Source: F23-B02 sp963625655
GTDB taxonomy: Bacteria; Bacillota; Clostridia; Oscillospirales; Oscillospiraceae
Assembly: GCA_963625655.1 (NCBI GenBank)
Contig: CAVFTS010000033.1
Span: 1-15,310 of the forward strand
Reading direction: 5' to 3'
Length of the DNA stretch: 15,310 nt
This document shows, piece by piece, positions 1 through 7,957 of the stretch. The stretch's first letter is position 1. The number at the start of each line of letters is the position of its first letter. The notes beneath the pieces are model-generated. The model saw nothing but the letters and a program-made list of their open reading frames with translations, was not told the DNA's origin and searched no databases. The translations under genes and the position numbers were made by a program.

Positions 1-1
1 T

Positions 2-55
2 TTCCGCGACTACAGAGGATGTATTGAATGGCTGGATGATGCGGGAATCGTAAAT
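2..55 (+). pseudogene. Fragment of a putative AAA ATPase (DUF4143 type), cut by the IS remnant
   Basis: An open frame from the window edge reads FRDYRGCIEWLDDAGIVN and then loses sense in its own frame. From memory, the segment EWLDDAGIVN resembles the part of DUF4143-type AAA ATPases that precedes the conserved CYNL region. Only about 18 codons are visible, so the match is short and the family call is tentative. At positions 52-57 a second reading frame, belonging to an IS1182-like transposase, takes over with no intact IS end between them. This suggests that insertion followed by deletion fused the two sequences. The gene must begin upstream of the window and is very probably dead. Confidence 0.4.
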
Positions 56-371
56 ACCGGAGCACACCGGCGAGCTGCAAGGACTGCCCGTACAAGGCAA
101 AGTGCGGAGCAAGCGAAAAGGGGCAAAAGATATATACGACGCATATCTGGCAGGAGTATCTGGACTTAGTTGAGCAGAGGCGAAAGAGAAACACGCAATG
201 CGTTATACACATCATCGAGGTCTGGCCCGAGTGACGAACCGGGTGAGGCTCAAATATGCTGCCATGAATCTGAAAAAGCCGGCAAATTGGAGTTGGAACA
301 ACTCCGCTTTTTCGCTGTTTCATCGCCTTTTTTCCACAATATACGCAAGAACCACTGTTTTCGCTTCCTGA
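52..371 (+). mobile_element. IS1182-like transposase remnant, 3' part with internal deletion
   Basis: Two frames together spell the C-terminal part of an IS1182-type DDE transposase. Frame 1 from position 52 reads KYRSTPASCKDCPYKAKC and continues to HIWQEYLDLVEQ. It contains the CxxCPYxxxC cysteine cluster and the H-W-EY segment typical of these enzymes. Around 178-185 the sequence jumps to frame 3, which reads KEKHAMRYTHHRGLARV and continues through AAMNLKKPANWSWNN to a stop at 369-371. In intact relatives a stretch with the catalytic glutamate (ERVFADA) lies between these parts, and here it is gone. The remnant therefore has the family's 3' half, an internal deletion that also shifts the frame, and no 5' half. 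It cannot encode an active enzyme. The inverted repeat ACCACTGTTTTC/GAAAACAGCGGT at 351-382 may be its terminator or a relic of its end. Confidence 0.75.
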
Positions 372-395
372 AAACAGCGGTCCTTTGACAGTCTG

Positions 396-427
396 AAAAG
401 GCACCGTGCGATGCACGGCGCCTTTTT
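396..427. terminator. Two-way terminator between the IS scar and the dCMP deaminase gene
   Basis: The arms AAAAGGCACCGTGC (396-409) and GCACGGCGCCTTTT (413-426) pair over 14 bases with one A-C mismatch around a GAT loop. T runs follow on both strands. It lies 6 bases past the stop codon of the minus-strand dCMP deaminase gene and so ends the yitT operon. On the plus strand it would stop read-through from the transposon remnant. Confidence 0.8.
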
Positions 428-432
428 CATAT

Positions 433-924
433 TCATTTTTCTTCCGTCCAGAAGATAGAGTCGTCGTGGGAAATCCAGTCCGAGACCTCGACGATGCGGA
501 AGTCCTCCTTCCCCGTGCGGATGATGACCCGTGTGATGCCGGCGTTGATTATCTGCCGGCGGCACATGGAGCAGCTCGTCGCATCGTGCAGCAGCTCGTG
601 CGTCACGGCGTCCCTGCCGACAAGGTACAGCGTCGAGCCGAGCATATCACGCCTTGAGGCGGATATGATGGCGTTTGCCTCGGCGTGAACGGAGCGGCAC
701 AGCTCGTAGCGTTCGCCGGAGGGGATCTTCATTTCGATGCGGGCGCAGCGTCCGGCGTCGGTGCAGTTTATCCTGCCTCTGGGTGCGCCGTTGTAGCCCG
801 TCGAGATGATCTCGTCGCTGCGGACGATTATTGCGCCGTACATCCTCCGCAGACAGGTGGAGCGCTGAAGCACGGCGTCTGCGATGTCGAGATAGTAATT
901 TTCCTTACTCCTGCGGCTGTCCAT
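433..924 (-). CDS. comEB: dCMP deaminase (ComEB-like)
   Basis: A 163-residue zinc deaminase that should convert dCMP to dUMP, feeding dTMP synthesis in the cytosol. The sequence shows GYNGAPRG at about 43-50, typical of deoxycytidylate deaminases, then the zinc and proton-shuttle motif HAEANAI (His80, Glu82). The second zinc motif is CSMC (Cys118, Cys121). The residue before the first of these cysteines is Ser, where the family usually has Pro (PCxxC). ATG at 922-924 is preceded by AGGAGGAG. The gene overlaps the end of yitT by 20 bases, so the two are very probably translated from one mRNA. Length is slightly below the B. subtilis protein. Family assignment is firm. The reaction is inferred from the family. 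Confidence 0.9.
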   Translation of the reverse strand: MDSRRSKENYYLDIADAVLQRSTCLRRMYGAIIVRSDEIISTGYNGAPRGRINCTDAGRCARIEMKIPSGERYELCRSVHAEANAIISASRRDMLGSTLYLVGRDAVTHELLHDATSCSMCRRQIINAGITRVIIRTGKEDFRIVEVSDWISHDDSIFWTEEK

Positions 925-1795
925 TTTTCTCCTCCTGCTTTATGACCTTGGGTGAGCTTTTCTTTATGTGGTTGCCGAGTATCTCCGAGACCTCGGATAT
1001 GGTGACGAATGCGGAGACGTCCGACTCGCTGATGATGCGCTTCAGCTCCGAGACCTCGACCCTCGTGATGACACAGTACAAAACGGTCTTTTTGCTGCCG
1101 CTGACAAGTCCCTCCGCCGAAATGAAGGTACAGGTGCGTCCCAAACGGCGGTAAATGCTGTCGGCAAGCTCGTTTGCGTTGTCGGTGATTATCATTGCCG
1201 CTTTTGCCTGCTCCAGGCCGACCTCCACAAGGTCGATTATTTTGAACGTGATGAAGTAGGTGAGCAGGGAGAACATTGCGCTCTGCCACGAGAAGCAGAA
1301 GCCTGCGACGGAGTAGATGATGATGTTTATGATGAATATGATGCCGCCGGTGGAGACGCTGACCCTTTTGGACAGCAGCATCGCCGCAATCTCGGTGCCG
1401 TCGAGACAGCCGCCGAAGCGCAGCACCGTACCCACGCCGATGCCGAGCAGAACGCCGCCGAAAACGACGGCAAGGAGCTGTGAGTCCGTTGCTCGGCCGA
1501 CGACGGAGAACACCTCAAGCAGCGAGGAAAACAGCAGTATCGCAAGCAGGCCCCGAAACAGAAAGCGCTTGCCGAGCGCCTTGTAGCCCACGAAGAAAAA
1601 CGGTATGTTTATGACGACGATGAGTATGCTCAGAGGTATTTCGGTGAGCTTTCCGATTATCATGCTCACGCCCGTTACGCCGCCGTCGAGTATCGTGTTG
1701 GGCAGCAGGAAGCATTCAACGGAAAAGGCGGCGCAGGCTGCGCCGAGCATTATCATTAAAACGGGGAACAGGTGTTCCTTAAATAAGCGCTTCAA
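905..1795 (-). CDS. YitT family membrane protein (DUF2179 C-terminal domain)
   Basis: A membrane protein of about 296 residues. Six hydrophobic stretches can be seen, roughly at 9-30, 57-72, 80-97, 107-125, 150-166 and 171-188. They are followed by a soluble domain (about 205-280) of the DUF2179 type and a charged tail. GGCLDGTEIAA near 128 matches the conserved glycine-rich motif of the YitT family, whose transport role is not established. The longest frame starts at a TTG at 1816, but nothing resembling a ribosome site precedes it. TTG at 1793-1795 has GGGAG seven bases upstream and gives MKRLFKEHLF, so I prefer it. The gene lies directly after the kdpDE terminator and overlaps the dCMP deaminase gene. 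Confidence 0.85.
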   Translation of the reverse strand: MKRLFKEHLFPVLMIMLGAACAAFSVECFLLPNTILDGGVTGVSMIIGKLTEIPLSILIVVINIPFFFVGYKALGKRFLFRGLLAILLFSSLLEVFSVVGRATDSQLLAVVFGGVLLGIGVGTVLRFGGCLDGTEIAAMLLSKRVSVSTGGIIFIINIIIYSVAGFCFSWQSAMFSLLTYFITFKIIDLVEVGLEQAKAAMIITDNANELADSIYRRLGRTCTFISAEGLVSGSKKTVLYCVITRVEVSELKRIISESDVSAFVTISEVSEILGNHIKKSSPKVIKQEEKNGQPQE

Positions 1796-1807
1796 GTTAT
1801 CACTCCC

Positions 1808-1842
1808 AAAAAACAAATGCCGTATAAATTATTATACGGCAT
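1808..1842 (-). terminator. Terminator after kdpDE (minus strand)
   Basis: A perfect 11-bp stem ATGCCGTATAA/TTATACGGCAT (1817-1827 with 1832-1842) around a 4-base loop. Read on the minus strand it is followed by TTTGTTTTTT. It begins 19 bases past the kdpE stop. It also overlaps the likely yitT promoter (see 1831-1859). Confidence 0.75.
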
Positions 1843-1859
1843 CGGCTTTAAAAAATCAA
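1831..1859 (-). promoter_or_regulatory. SigA-like promoter for yitT, embedded in the terminator hairpin
   Basis: On the minus strand TTGATT (1854-1859) and a perfect TATAAT (1831-1836) are separated by 17 bases. Transcription would start near 1824, giving a leader of about 30 bases that carries GGGAG and the TTG start of yitT. The -10 box covers the loop and the inner stem of the kdpDE terminator. Support comes from sequence match and position only. Confidence 0.65.
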
Positions 1860-1861
1860 AT

Positions 1862-2569
1862 TTAATCTCCTTCGACCATGCGGTAGCCGACACCGATCTC
1901 GGTGAAAATATAGCGGGGCTCGGCGGGGTTTTTCTCTATCTTGCGGCGGATGTTTGCCATGTGAACACGCAGAGTCTGGTTGTTGCCCTTGGTGCCGGGC
2001 CCCCACAGCTCCTTGATGATATAGTCATAGGTCAGCACCTTGCCGGCGCACTTACCCAAAAGCCCCACGATCTTATACTCATTCTGCGTCATGTTCGTGT
2101 TGACGCCGCCGACAAACACCTGATGCTTGTCGTAGTCTATCTCAAGGTCGCCCGCCTTGAACTTGCCCGTGGTGGCGATGGCTTCGTTGGCAAGCCCGGT
2201 GCGGGTGTGACGTATGGCGGTGCGGATGCGGGCAAGCAGTTCACCTGCGCCGAAGGGCTTGGTTATGTAGTCGTCCGCACCGAGATCGAGCGCCTCCACC
2301 TTGTCACGCTCGTGCGCTCTGGCGGATACGACGACGATGGGAAGCAGCGTCCACTCACGGACGGATTTGATTATTTGCAGTCCGTCGATGTCCGGCAGAC
2401 CGAGATCGAGAACGATAAGGTCGGGGCAGTGTGAGGTTATCATGGAATACGCCTCGGCACCCGAACGGGCAATGATGACGTCGTAGTCGTTCGATACGAG
2501 TATGGTGCGCAGAAAGTTGGTTATGCTGCGCTCGTCCTCAACGACAAGAATCTTATCCCGAATGTTCAT
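1862..2569 (-). CDS. kdpE: KdpE-like response regulator (OmpR/PhoB family)
   Basis: A 235-residue two-component regulator. The receiver domain (1-120) has the acidic pair at Glu11-Asp12, the phospho-acceptor Asp55 in VLDLGLPD, and Lys104 in ITKPF. The winged-helix DNA-binding domain (about 135-232) ends with the KdpE-like segment EPRYIFTEIGVGYRM. It should be phosphorylated by the KdpD-like kinase encoded just upstream, with which it overlaps by 4 bases (ATGA), so translation is probably coupled. In well-studied bacteria KdpE activates potassium uptake genes. No kdpFABC or other potassium transporter gene is visible here, so its targets are unknown. A terminator follows the stop codon closely. 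Confidence 0.9.
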   Translation of the reverse strand: MNIRDKILVVEDERSITNFLRTILVSNDYDVIIARSGAEAYSMITSHCPDLIVLDLGLPDIDGLQIIKSVREWTLLPIVVVSARAHERDKVEALDLGADDYITKPFGAGELLARIRTAIRHTRTGLANEAIATTGKFKAGDLEIDYDKHQVFVGGVNTNMTQNEYKIVGLLGKCAGKVLTYDYIIKELWGPGTKGNNQTLRVHMANIRRKIEKNPAEPRYIFTEIGVGYRMVEGD

Positions 2570-3636
2570 GTATCATCCTCCAACGGTAAAGTGAATTTGA
2601 AAACGGCGCCGCCCTTCGGCAGATTGTCGGCCCTGATGCTGCCGCCGTGGGCGCCGATTATTGCGTTGCAGACGGCAAGTCCTATGCCGCGGAACTTGTT
2701 CTGATCCGAGGGCAGGAGCTGCCCTTTAAAGAGGTCGGGGAGTATCTTGGGGTCGATGCCCACGCCGTCGTCCGAGACGGACACGAGAGCCTCCTTACCG
2801 ACCACCTCGACGTTTATCCCGATCGTTGTGACCTTTTCTCCGTGGTGCACCGAGTTGTCGAGAATATTCATAAGCACCTGCTCAATGAGCAGAGCGTCCA
2901 CACTCACGATGATCGGCTCCTGCGGGATGCGGATGTCGAGCGCAATGTCGGGGTTGCGCTTTTTGAAGTTTGCACAGCACTCGCCGATTATCTCCTCCAT
3001 AAGCTCCGGTGAGCGAGTAATGCAGACCTGCTCCTTGTCGCTCATTCGGGTGATGGACAGAAGATTTTCGACCATACGCACGAGCCATTCGGCGTCCGCC
3101 TTCGCATCGCCGAGAAGGAGCCGCTGATCCTCAAGGCTCAGATGCTCGCCCTCGTCAATGACCGTGCTTATGGAGCCGATGATGGAGGTCAGCGGCGTTC
3201 TCAGATCGTGCGACACGGCACGCAGAAGGTTTGAGCGAAGCTGTGCCTGCTGACCCTCGTGCCGGATACGTTCCGACTCCTTTGCACTTGTAGTGAGCGT
3301 CGATATGACGAGTGACACGGCAAGCATGGTGATAAAGGTGATGGGGTAGCCGTATATCGAGAAGTTCAGCTTCATATACGGATAGGTGAAGGCATAGTTC
3401 GTGCCGACGACGCTGAGCACCGATGCGATGATGCCGTAAAAATATCCGTCCGTCAGGAGGGATATGACCGTCACAGCCAGTACGAAAATGAGGGAAACGT
3501 AAAAGTCCGAGTCGGAGAGCTTGTGCAGTATGGCGCAGATAAAGCAAGCAACGCCCAACGACACTATTAAGATAAGCCAGTTGTGCAGCAGCCGCTTAAA
3601 CGACAGGTGTGCTTTTGTAGGCTTCTTGAGCTTCAT
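2566..3636 (-). CDS. kdpD: Short KdpD-like sensor histidine kinase (no N-terminal KdpD/USP domains)
   Basis: A 356-residue membrane kinase. Hydrophobic segments at about 20-37, 47-62, 66-80 and 97-115 form the four-helix DUF4118 domain of KdpD. Then come the dimerisation and phospho-acceptor box VSHDLRTPLTSIIG (His143), the N box NILDNSVHH, the G1 box DDGVGID and the G2 box GIGLAV. E. coli KdpD is roughly 900 residues long because it carries an N-terminal KdpD domain and a universal-stress-type domain. Both are absent here, and the protein begins only about 20 residues before the first membrane helix. The start is supported by an extended -10 promoter just upstream and by the kdpE overlap at the end. 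This looks like a genuine short form, not a broken gene, because it starts cleanly and keeps all kinase motifs. Confidence 0.88.
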   Translation of the reverse strand: MKLKKPTKAHLSFKRLLHNWLILIVSLGVACFICAILHKLSDSDFYVSLIFVLAVTVISLLTDGYFYGIIASVLSVVGTNYAFTYPYMKLNFSIYGYPITFITMLAVSLVISTLTTSAKESERIRHEGQQAQLRSNLLRAVSHDLRTPLTSIIGSISTVIDEGEHLSLEDQRLLLGDAKADAEWLVRMVENLLSITRMSDKEQVCITRSPELMEEIIGECCANFKKRNPDIALDIRIPQEPIIVSVDALLIEQVLMNILDNSVHHGEKVTTIGINVEVVGKEALVSVSDDGVGIDPKILPDLFKGQLLPSDQNKFRGIGLAVCNAIIGAHGGSIRADNLPKGGAVFKFTLPLEDDT

Positions 3637-3651
3637 GTAATCACCGGCTAA

Positions 3652-3660
3652 ATTATATCA
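3652..3660 (-). promoter_or_regulatory. Extended -10 promoter for kdpDE
   Basis: The minus strand reads TGATATAAT, a perfect -10 box (3652-3657) with the TGn extension. No good -35 stands at 16-18 bases, as expected for extended -10 promoters. It lies 16 bases upstream of the kdpD ATG, so the leader is very short. Confidence 0.6.
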
Positions 3661-3714
3661 TGAAATATGTAAATAGTGTGTTAAGAAATTTATACGAAAG
3701 GCTGTAAAAAGCTG

Positions 3715-3743
3715 TTGTGCTGTGCCGGGAAATGCGGTATAAT
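3715..3743 (+). promoter_or_regulatory. Promoter for the lipid kinase gene
   Basis: TTGTGC (3715-3720), 17 bases, TATAAT (3738-3743) on the plus strand. The start codon used by the gene (3787) lies 43 bases further on behind GAGGAGG. The kdpDE promoter lies back-to-back about 60 bases away. Confidence 0.6.
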
Positions 3744-3786
3744 GAACAAAAAACCGGGATATGAACATTTTCAGAGGAGGTATTTA

Positions 3787-4683
3787 ATGAAGACCGTATT
3801 CATCATAAACCCCAAGGCAGGTGCGGGCGATGCGGAGGCGAAGATCAGAGAGGAGATCGCAAAGCTTCCGAACAGTGACGAGTGCAGCATATATGTTACG
3901 AAGTGCGTCGGCGATGCGACACGCTTTGTCGAGGAGCTGTGCGCCGGCGAACACGGCGGGCTGCGGCTTATTGCCTGCGGCGGCGACGGCACGATAAACG
4001 AGGTGTTTTCCGGCGCCGTCGGCAAGGAAAACGTCACCGTGTCCTGCTATCCCTGCGGCAGCGGCAACGACTTTGTGAAGTGCTTCGGCGGAGCCGAGGC
4101 GTTCTCCGACATCGCAAGGCTCGCTGGCGCCGAGGCAAAGCCGCTTGACGTGCTGAAGGTCGGCGACAGGTACAGCTTCAACGTTACGAACTTCGGCTTC
4201 GACACCGTGGTTGCCATGACGATAAACGAGGAGCGCTCAAAAACGGGTTACGGCAACAAGAATGCTTACACCAAGGGTGTCGTCAAGGCGCTGCTCACCG
4301 GCATGAAGAACGAATGCAGCGTCAAGGCCGACGGCGAGCTGTTGAACCCGGAGGGCAGGTGCCTGCTCTGCACCGTCGCAAACGGTCAGTATGTCGGAGG
4401 CTCCTTTAAGTGCGCACCGAGGGCGAAAACCGATGACGGCTACATTGAGGTCTGCCTGATTAAGTGCATTTCGAGGCTGCGCTTTGTGAAGCTGCTCACC
4501 CCGTACACAAACGGAGAGCATCTCGACTGCGGCAAGTTCAACGATATAATCGAGTACCGCCGTGCAAAGAAGGTCGAGGTCGAAGCACCGGAGGGCTTTG
4601 CGTATTCGCTCGACGGCGAGATAGTTTCGGAGCCTCGCTTTACGATCGAGATACTGCCCGGAGAGCTGTCGTTTGCGTATTGA
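3787..4683 (+). CDS. Diacylglycerol/lipid kinase family protein (YegS/DagK type)
   Basis: A 298-residue cytosolic or membrane-associated kinase of the DAGK catalytic family, expected to transfer phosphate from ATP to a lipid such as diacylglycerol. The start is FIINPKAGAG, the usual N-terminal strand of the family. The nucleotide motif GGDGTINEV (65-73) and the GSGND motif (91-95) are both intact. The C-terminal half has SLDGE near the end, the conserved acidic site motif of these kinases. ATG at 3787 is chosen because GAGGAGG precedes it. Longer frames would start upstream of the likely transcription start. The exact lipid substrate cannot be told from sequence. The gene seems to stand alone with its own promoter. 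Confidence 0.88.
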   Translation: MKTVFIINPKAGAGDAEAKIREEIAKLPNSDECSIYVTKCVGDATRFVEELCAGEHGGLRLIACGGDGTINEVFSGAVGKENVTVSCYPCGSGNDFVKCFGGAEAFSDIARLAGAEAKPLDVLKVGDRYSFNVTNFGFDTVVAMTINEERSKTGYGNKNAYTKGVVKALLTGMKNECSVKADGELLNPEGRCLLCTVANGQYVGGSFKCAPRAKTDDGYIEVCLIKCISRLRFVKLLTPYTNGEHLDCGKFNDIIEYRRAKKVEVEAPEGFAYSLDGEIVSEPRFTIEILPGELSFAY

Positions 4684-4704
4684 CGGATTTGTGCCGCCCG
4701 TGTC

Positions 4705-4733
4705 TTGACGCAGGCGGATTGCCGTATTATGAT
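4705..4733 (+). promoter_or_regulatory. Promoter for the small membrane peptide gene
   Basis: TTGACG (4705-4710), 17 bases, TATGAT (4728-4733), each box matching the consensus at five of six bases. It starts 21 bases after the lipid kinase stop codon. It places the transcription start near 4740 and so decides the GTG start at 4762. Confidence 0.65.
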
Positions 4734-4761
4734 AGAAAAAACGAAGAACGGAGGGAAAATC

Positions 4762-4932
4762 GTGGATTGGCCTCAGATACTGGTCGCCGTTGCGGTCGCC
4801 GCCATTGCGGTGATGATCACGGTTCGGGTGCGCACAAAAAAGGAGCAGCAGGCAAGAAAAGAGAAGGCTCTAAAGGATAAGCGCTCCGGAAAAACGAGCA
4901 ACGCAAATAAGCGAAAAAAGAAAAAGAAATGA
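4762..4932 (+). CDS. Small single-pass membrane protein with a strongly basic tail
   Basis: A 56-residue protein from GTG at 4762, with GGAGGG six bases upstream. Longer frames (TTG at 4705, ATG at 4729) overlap the promoter and are rejected. Residues 2-5 are followed by one hydrophobic helix, PQILVAVAVAAIAVMITV (about 4-21). The rest is a polar tail full of lysine and arginine that ends in KRKKKKK. With the short N-terminus outside, the positive-inside rule puts the tail in the cytosol, where it could meet nucleic acid, ribosomes or acidic lipids. I do not recognise a family. It lies between a lipid kinase gene and a tRNA pair. No clear terminator separates it from the tRNA promoter, which starts 17 bases after its stop. 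Confidence 0.65.
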   Translation: MDWPQILVAVAVAAIAVMITVRVRTKKEQQARKEKALKDKRSGKTSNANKRKKKKK

Positions 4933-4948
4933 AATTTTAAAAATAGTG

Positions 4949-4977
4949 TTGACAAAGCGCCGGAAATCTGTTATATT
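4949..4977 (+). promoter_or_regulatory. Strong SigA promoter for the tRNA pair
   Basis: A perfect TTGACA (4949-4954), 17 bases, then TATATT (4972-4977). The first tRNA begins 11 bases after the -10 box, so the 5' leader removed by RNase P would be only a few bases. Confidence 0.85.
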
Positions 4978-4988
4978 AACTGAGCCGT

Positions 4989-5065
4989 GGCCGAGTGGTT
5001 CAGTCGGTTAGAACGCCGGCCTGTCACGCCGGAGGTCGAGGGTTCAAGTCCCTTCTCGGTCGCCA
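4989..5065 (+). tRNA. tRNA-Asp (anticodon GTC)
   Basis: The cloverleaf can be drawn by hand. The acceptor arms GGCCGAG and CTCGGTC pair with one G-U. The D stem is GTTC/GAAC. The anticodon stem is CCGGC/GCCGG around CTGTCAC, with GTC at 5023-5025. The T stem is GAGGG/CCCTT around TTCAAGT. Discriminator G is followed by an encoded CCA (5063-5065). Confidence 0.95.
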
Positions 5066-5067
5066 CA

Positions 5068-5091
5068 GATGCCCCTTTTTGAAGGGGCATC
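5068..5091 (+). other. Spacer hairpin between the two tRNAs
   Basis: A perfect 10-bp stem GATGCCCCTT/AAGGGGCATC with a TTTG loop fills the gap between the tRNAs. No T run follows, so it is more likely a processing or partial-attenuation hairpin than a full terminator. Confidence 0.6.
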
Positions 5092-5097
5092 AGCTTT

Positions 5098-5172
<75 letters not shown>

Positions 5173-5173
<1 letters not shown>

Positions 5174-5208
5174 AAACAGCCGTCACGAAAGTGACGGCTG
5201 TTTTGCTT
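5173..5208 (+). terminator. Terminator of the tRNA operon
   Basis: A 14-bp perfect stem, AAAACAGCCGTCAC (5173-5186) with GTGACGGCTGTTTT (5191-5204), closed by a GAAA tetraloop and ending in a T run. Its first base is the last base of the tRNA-Thr CCA. Confidence 0.9.
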
Positions 5209-5238
5209 TCTCCCATCGGCGCTTTGCGGCGATTTCTA

Positions 5239-5481
5239 TCATTTCGCCAAAGTTGCCGACGGCTTTTTTGCAATTAATGTTTTTTCGTCTTCCTTAAGCA
5301 GAGCCTTTGTGTATTTAGACTGCGTATACTCAATGGGAATGTCCTTACCGATATGTACCTTATATCCGCTCTCGATTATCGCGTGCGCTTCACCGGCATG
5401 CTCGGCATTGTAATTGCGTATCTCGTCGAGCAGCTTGCGTCGCTTGCCAAGTGAAGCCTGTCGGTTTTCGTATAATATTCC
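5239..5481 (-). pseudogene. Open-frame remnant without a start codon, unknown family
   Basis: The roughly 320 bases between the tRNA terminator and spoVT contain no complete gene. On the minus strand an 80-codon frame stays open from a TAA at 5482-5484 to a TGA at 5239-5241. It has no ATG or GTG, and its only TTG is a few codons before the end. The product would be hydrophilic and protein-like, with segments such as GKRRKLLDEIRNYNAEH, IIESGYKVHIGKDIPIEY and KALLKEDEKTLIAKK. This reads like the C-terminal end of a real protein whose 5' part was lost. I do not recognise the family. Its missing start lies where the spoVT promoter region now is, which suggests a past rearrangement. Confidence 0.4.
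5471..5476 (+). promoter_or_regulatory. Possible -10 box for the spoVT-like gene
   Basis: A perfect TATAAT lies 53 bases before the start codon, but no convincing -35 stands at 16-18 bases. The nearest TTGCCA is 21 bases away. It may be an activated promoter or chance. It lies within the minus-strand remnant frame. Confidence 0.35.
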
Positions 5482-5529
5482 TTATTTCGCAAATGCTAAC
5501 ACGGCAAAGACTGAAAAGGAGATAAATAT

Positions 5530-5901
5530 ATGAAAGCAACAGGGATAGTCCGTAGAATCGACGATCTCGGCAGAGTCGTCATTCCAAAAGAGATCCGCCG
5601 CACCATGCGTATCCGTGAAGGCGACCCGCTGGAGATATTCACCGACAAGGACGGGGAAGTCATCTTCAAAAAATACTCCCCCATCGGCGAGCTGGGCGAT
5701 TTCGCCGCTCAGATATGCGACAGCCTGCACAAGTCCACCAACGCCATCGCCGCCGTCTGCGACCGTGACGCCGTCATCGCCGTGTCGGGCGGGGCAAAGC
5801 GTGAGCTCCTCGACAAGCGCATAAGCCCGGAGCTTGAGCGCATAATGGAAAACCGCAGTACCTTCCGTCAGGACGGAGGGAGCAGCATTGACCGAAGCTA
5901 A
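5530..5901 (+). CDS. spoVT: SpoVT-like AbrB family regulator, truncated in the C-terminal GAF domain
   Basis: A 123-residue protein. Residues 1-52 are an AbrB/SpoVT swapped-hairpin DNA-binding domain: MKATGIVRRIDDLGRVVIPK and then EIRR-RIREGDPLEIF. They are almost identical, from memory, to B. subtilis SpoVT. Residues 55-110 continue along the SpoVT GAF domain (SPIGELGDFA, CDRDAVIAVSGG, ENRS). SpoVT is about 178 residues long, but this frame stops at 123 after the unrelated-looking tail QDGGSSIDRS. About 55 residues, the second half of the GAF fold, are missing. The stop codon lies inside the loop of the terminator hairpin. No frameshift restores the missing part downstream. The AbrB domain may still bind DNA, but GAF signalling is probably lost. 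AAGGAG precedes the ATG. Confidence 0.8.
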   Translation: MKATGIVRRIDDLGRVVIPKEIRRTMRIREGDPLEIFTDKDGEVIFKKYSPIGELGDFAAQICDSLHKSTNAIAAVCDRDAVIAVSGGAKRELLDKRISPELERIMENRSTFRQDGGSSIDRS

Positions 5902-5919
5902 GGCTCGGTCAATGCTTTT
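5884..5919 (+). terminator. Terminator overlapping the end of the spoVT-like gene
   Basis: A perfect 12-bp stem AGCATTGACCGA (5884-5895) with TCGGTCAATGCT (5905-5916), extendable by AGC/GCT past one bulged A, then TTTT. The left arm is coding sequence, and the stop codon TAA (5899-5901) sits in the loop. Confidence 0.8.
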
Positions 5920-5942
5920 ACATTATAATCTTATAAAAAGTG

Positions 5943-5971
5943 TTGTAATTTCGGAAAAGCGGTGTTAAAAT
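5943..5971 (+). promoter_or_regulatory. Promoter for typA
   Basis: TTGTAA (5943-5948), 17 bases, TAAAAT (5966-5971). This would give a leader of about 55 bases before the typA ATG. The element lies directly after the spoVT terminator. Confidence 0.55.
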
Positions 5972-6033
5972 AAATTTTTGTGTTGAATCTGCACTGCGAA
6001 GGCTCGCAGGCTTACATAAAGGGAGTTGTATTT

Positions 6034-7857
<1,824 letters not shown>

Positions 7858-7878
7858 TAAGCTGATATAGCAGTAAGC

Positions 7879-7924
7879 AATAAAAAGGCAAGCATTGGGT
7901 TTACCCGATGCTTGCCTTTTTATT
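7879..7924. terminator. Two-way terminator between typA and the acyl-CoA dehydrogenase gene
   Basis: A 21-bp stem with one G-T pair: AATAAAAAGGCAAGCATTGGG (7879-7899) with CCCGATGCTTGCCTTTTTATT (7904-7924), loop TTTA. It has T runs in both directions and serves the two converging genes. Confidence 0.92.
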
Positions 7925-7957
7925 ATGCGATTATGCGCCGCAGTGAGGCTGTCACTT

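Noticed and set aside
1796..1816. TTG at 1814-1816 as the yitT start.
   Set aside because: No ribosome site precedes it, while TTG at 1793-1795 has GGGAG at good spacing.
4705..4761. A longer start (TTG 4705 or ATG 4729) for the small membrane peptide.
   Set aside because: Both lie within the likely promoter, and the GGAGGG site points to GTG at 4762.
5068..5091. The hairpin between the tRNAs as a full terminator.
   Set aside because: No T run follows, and a strong terminator comes directly after the second tRNA.
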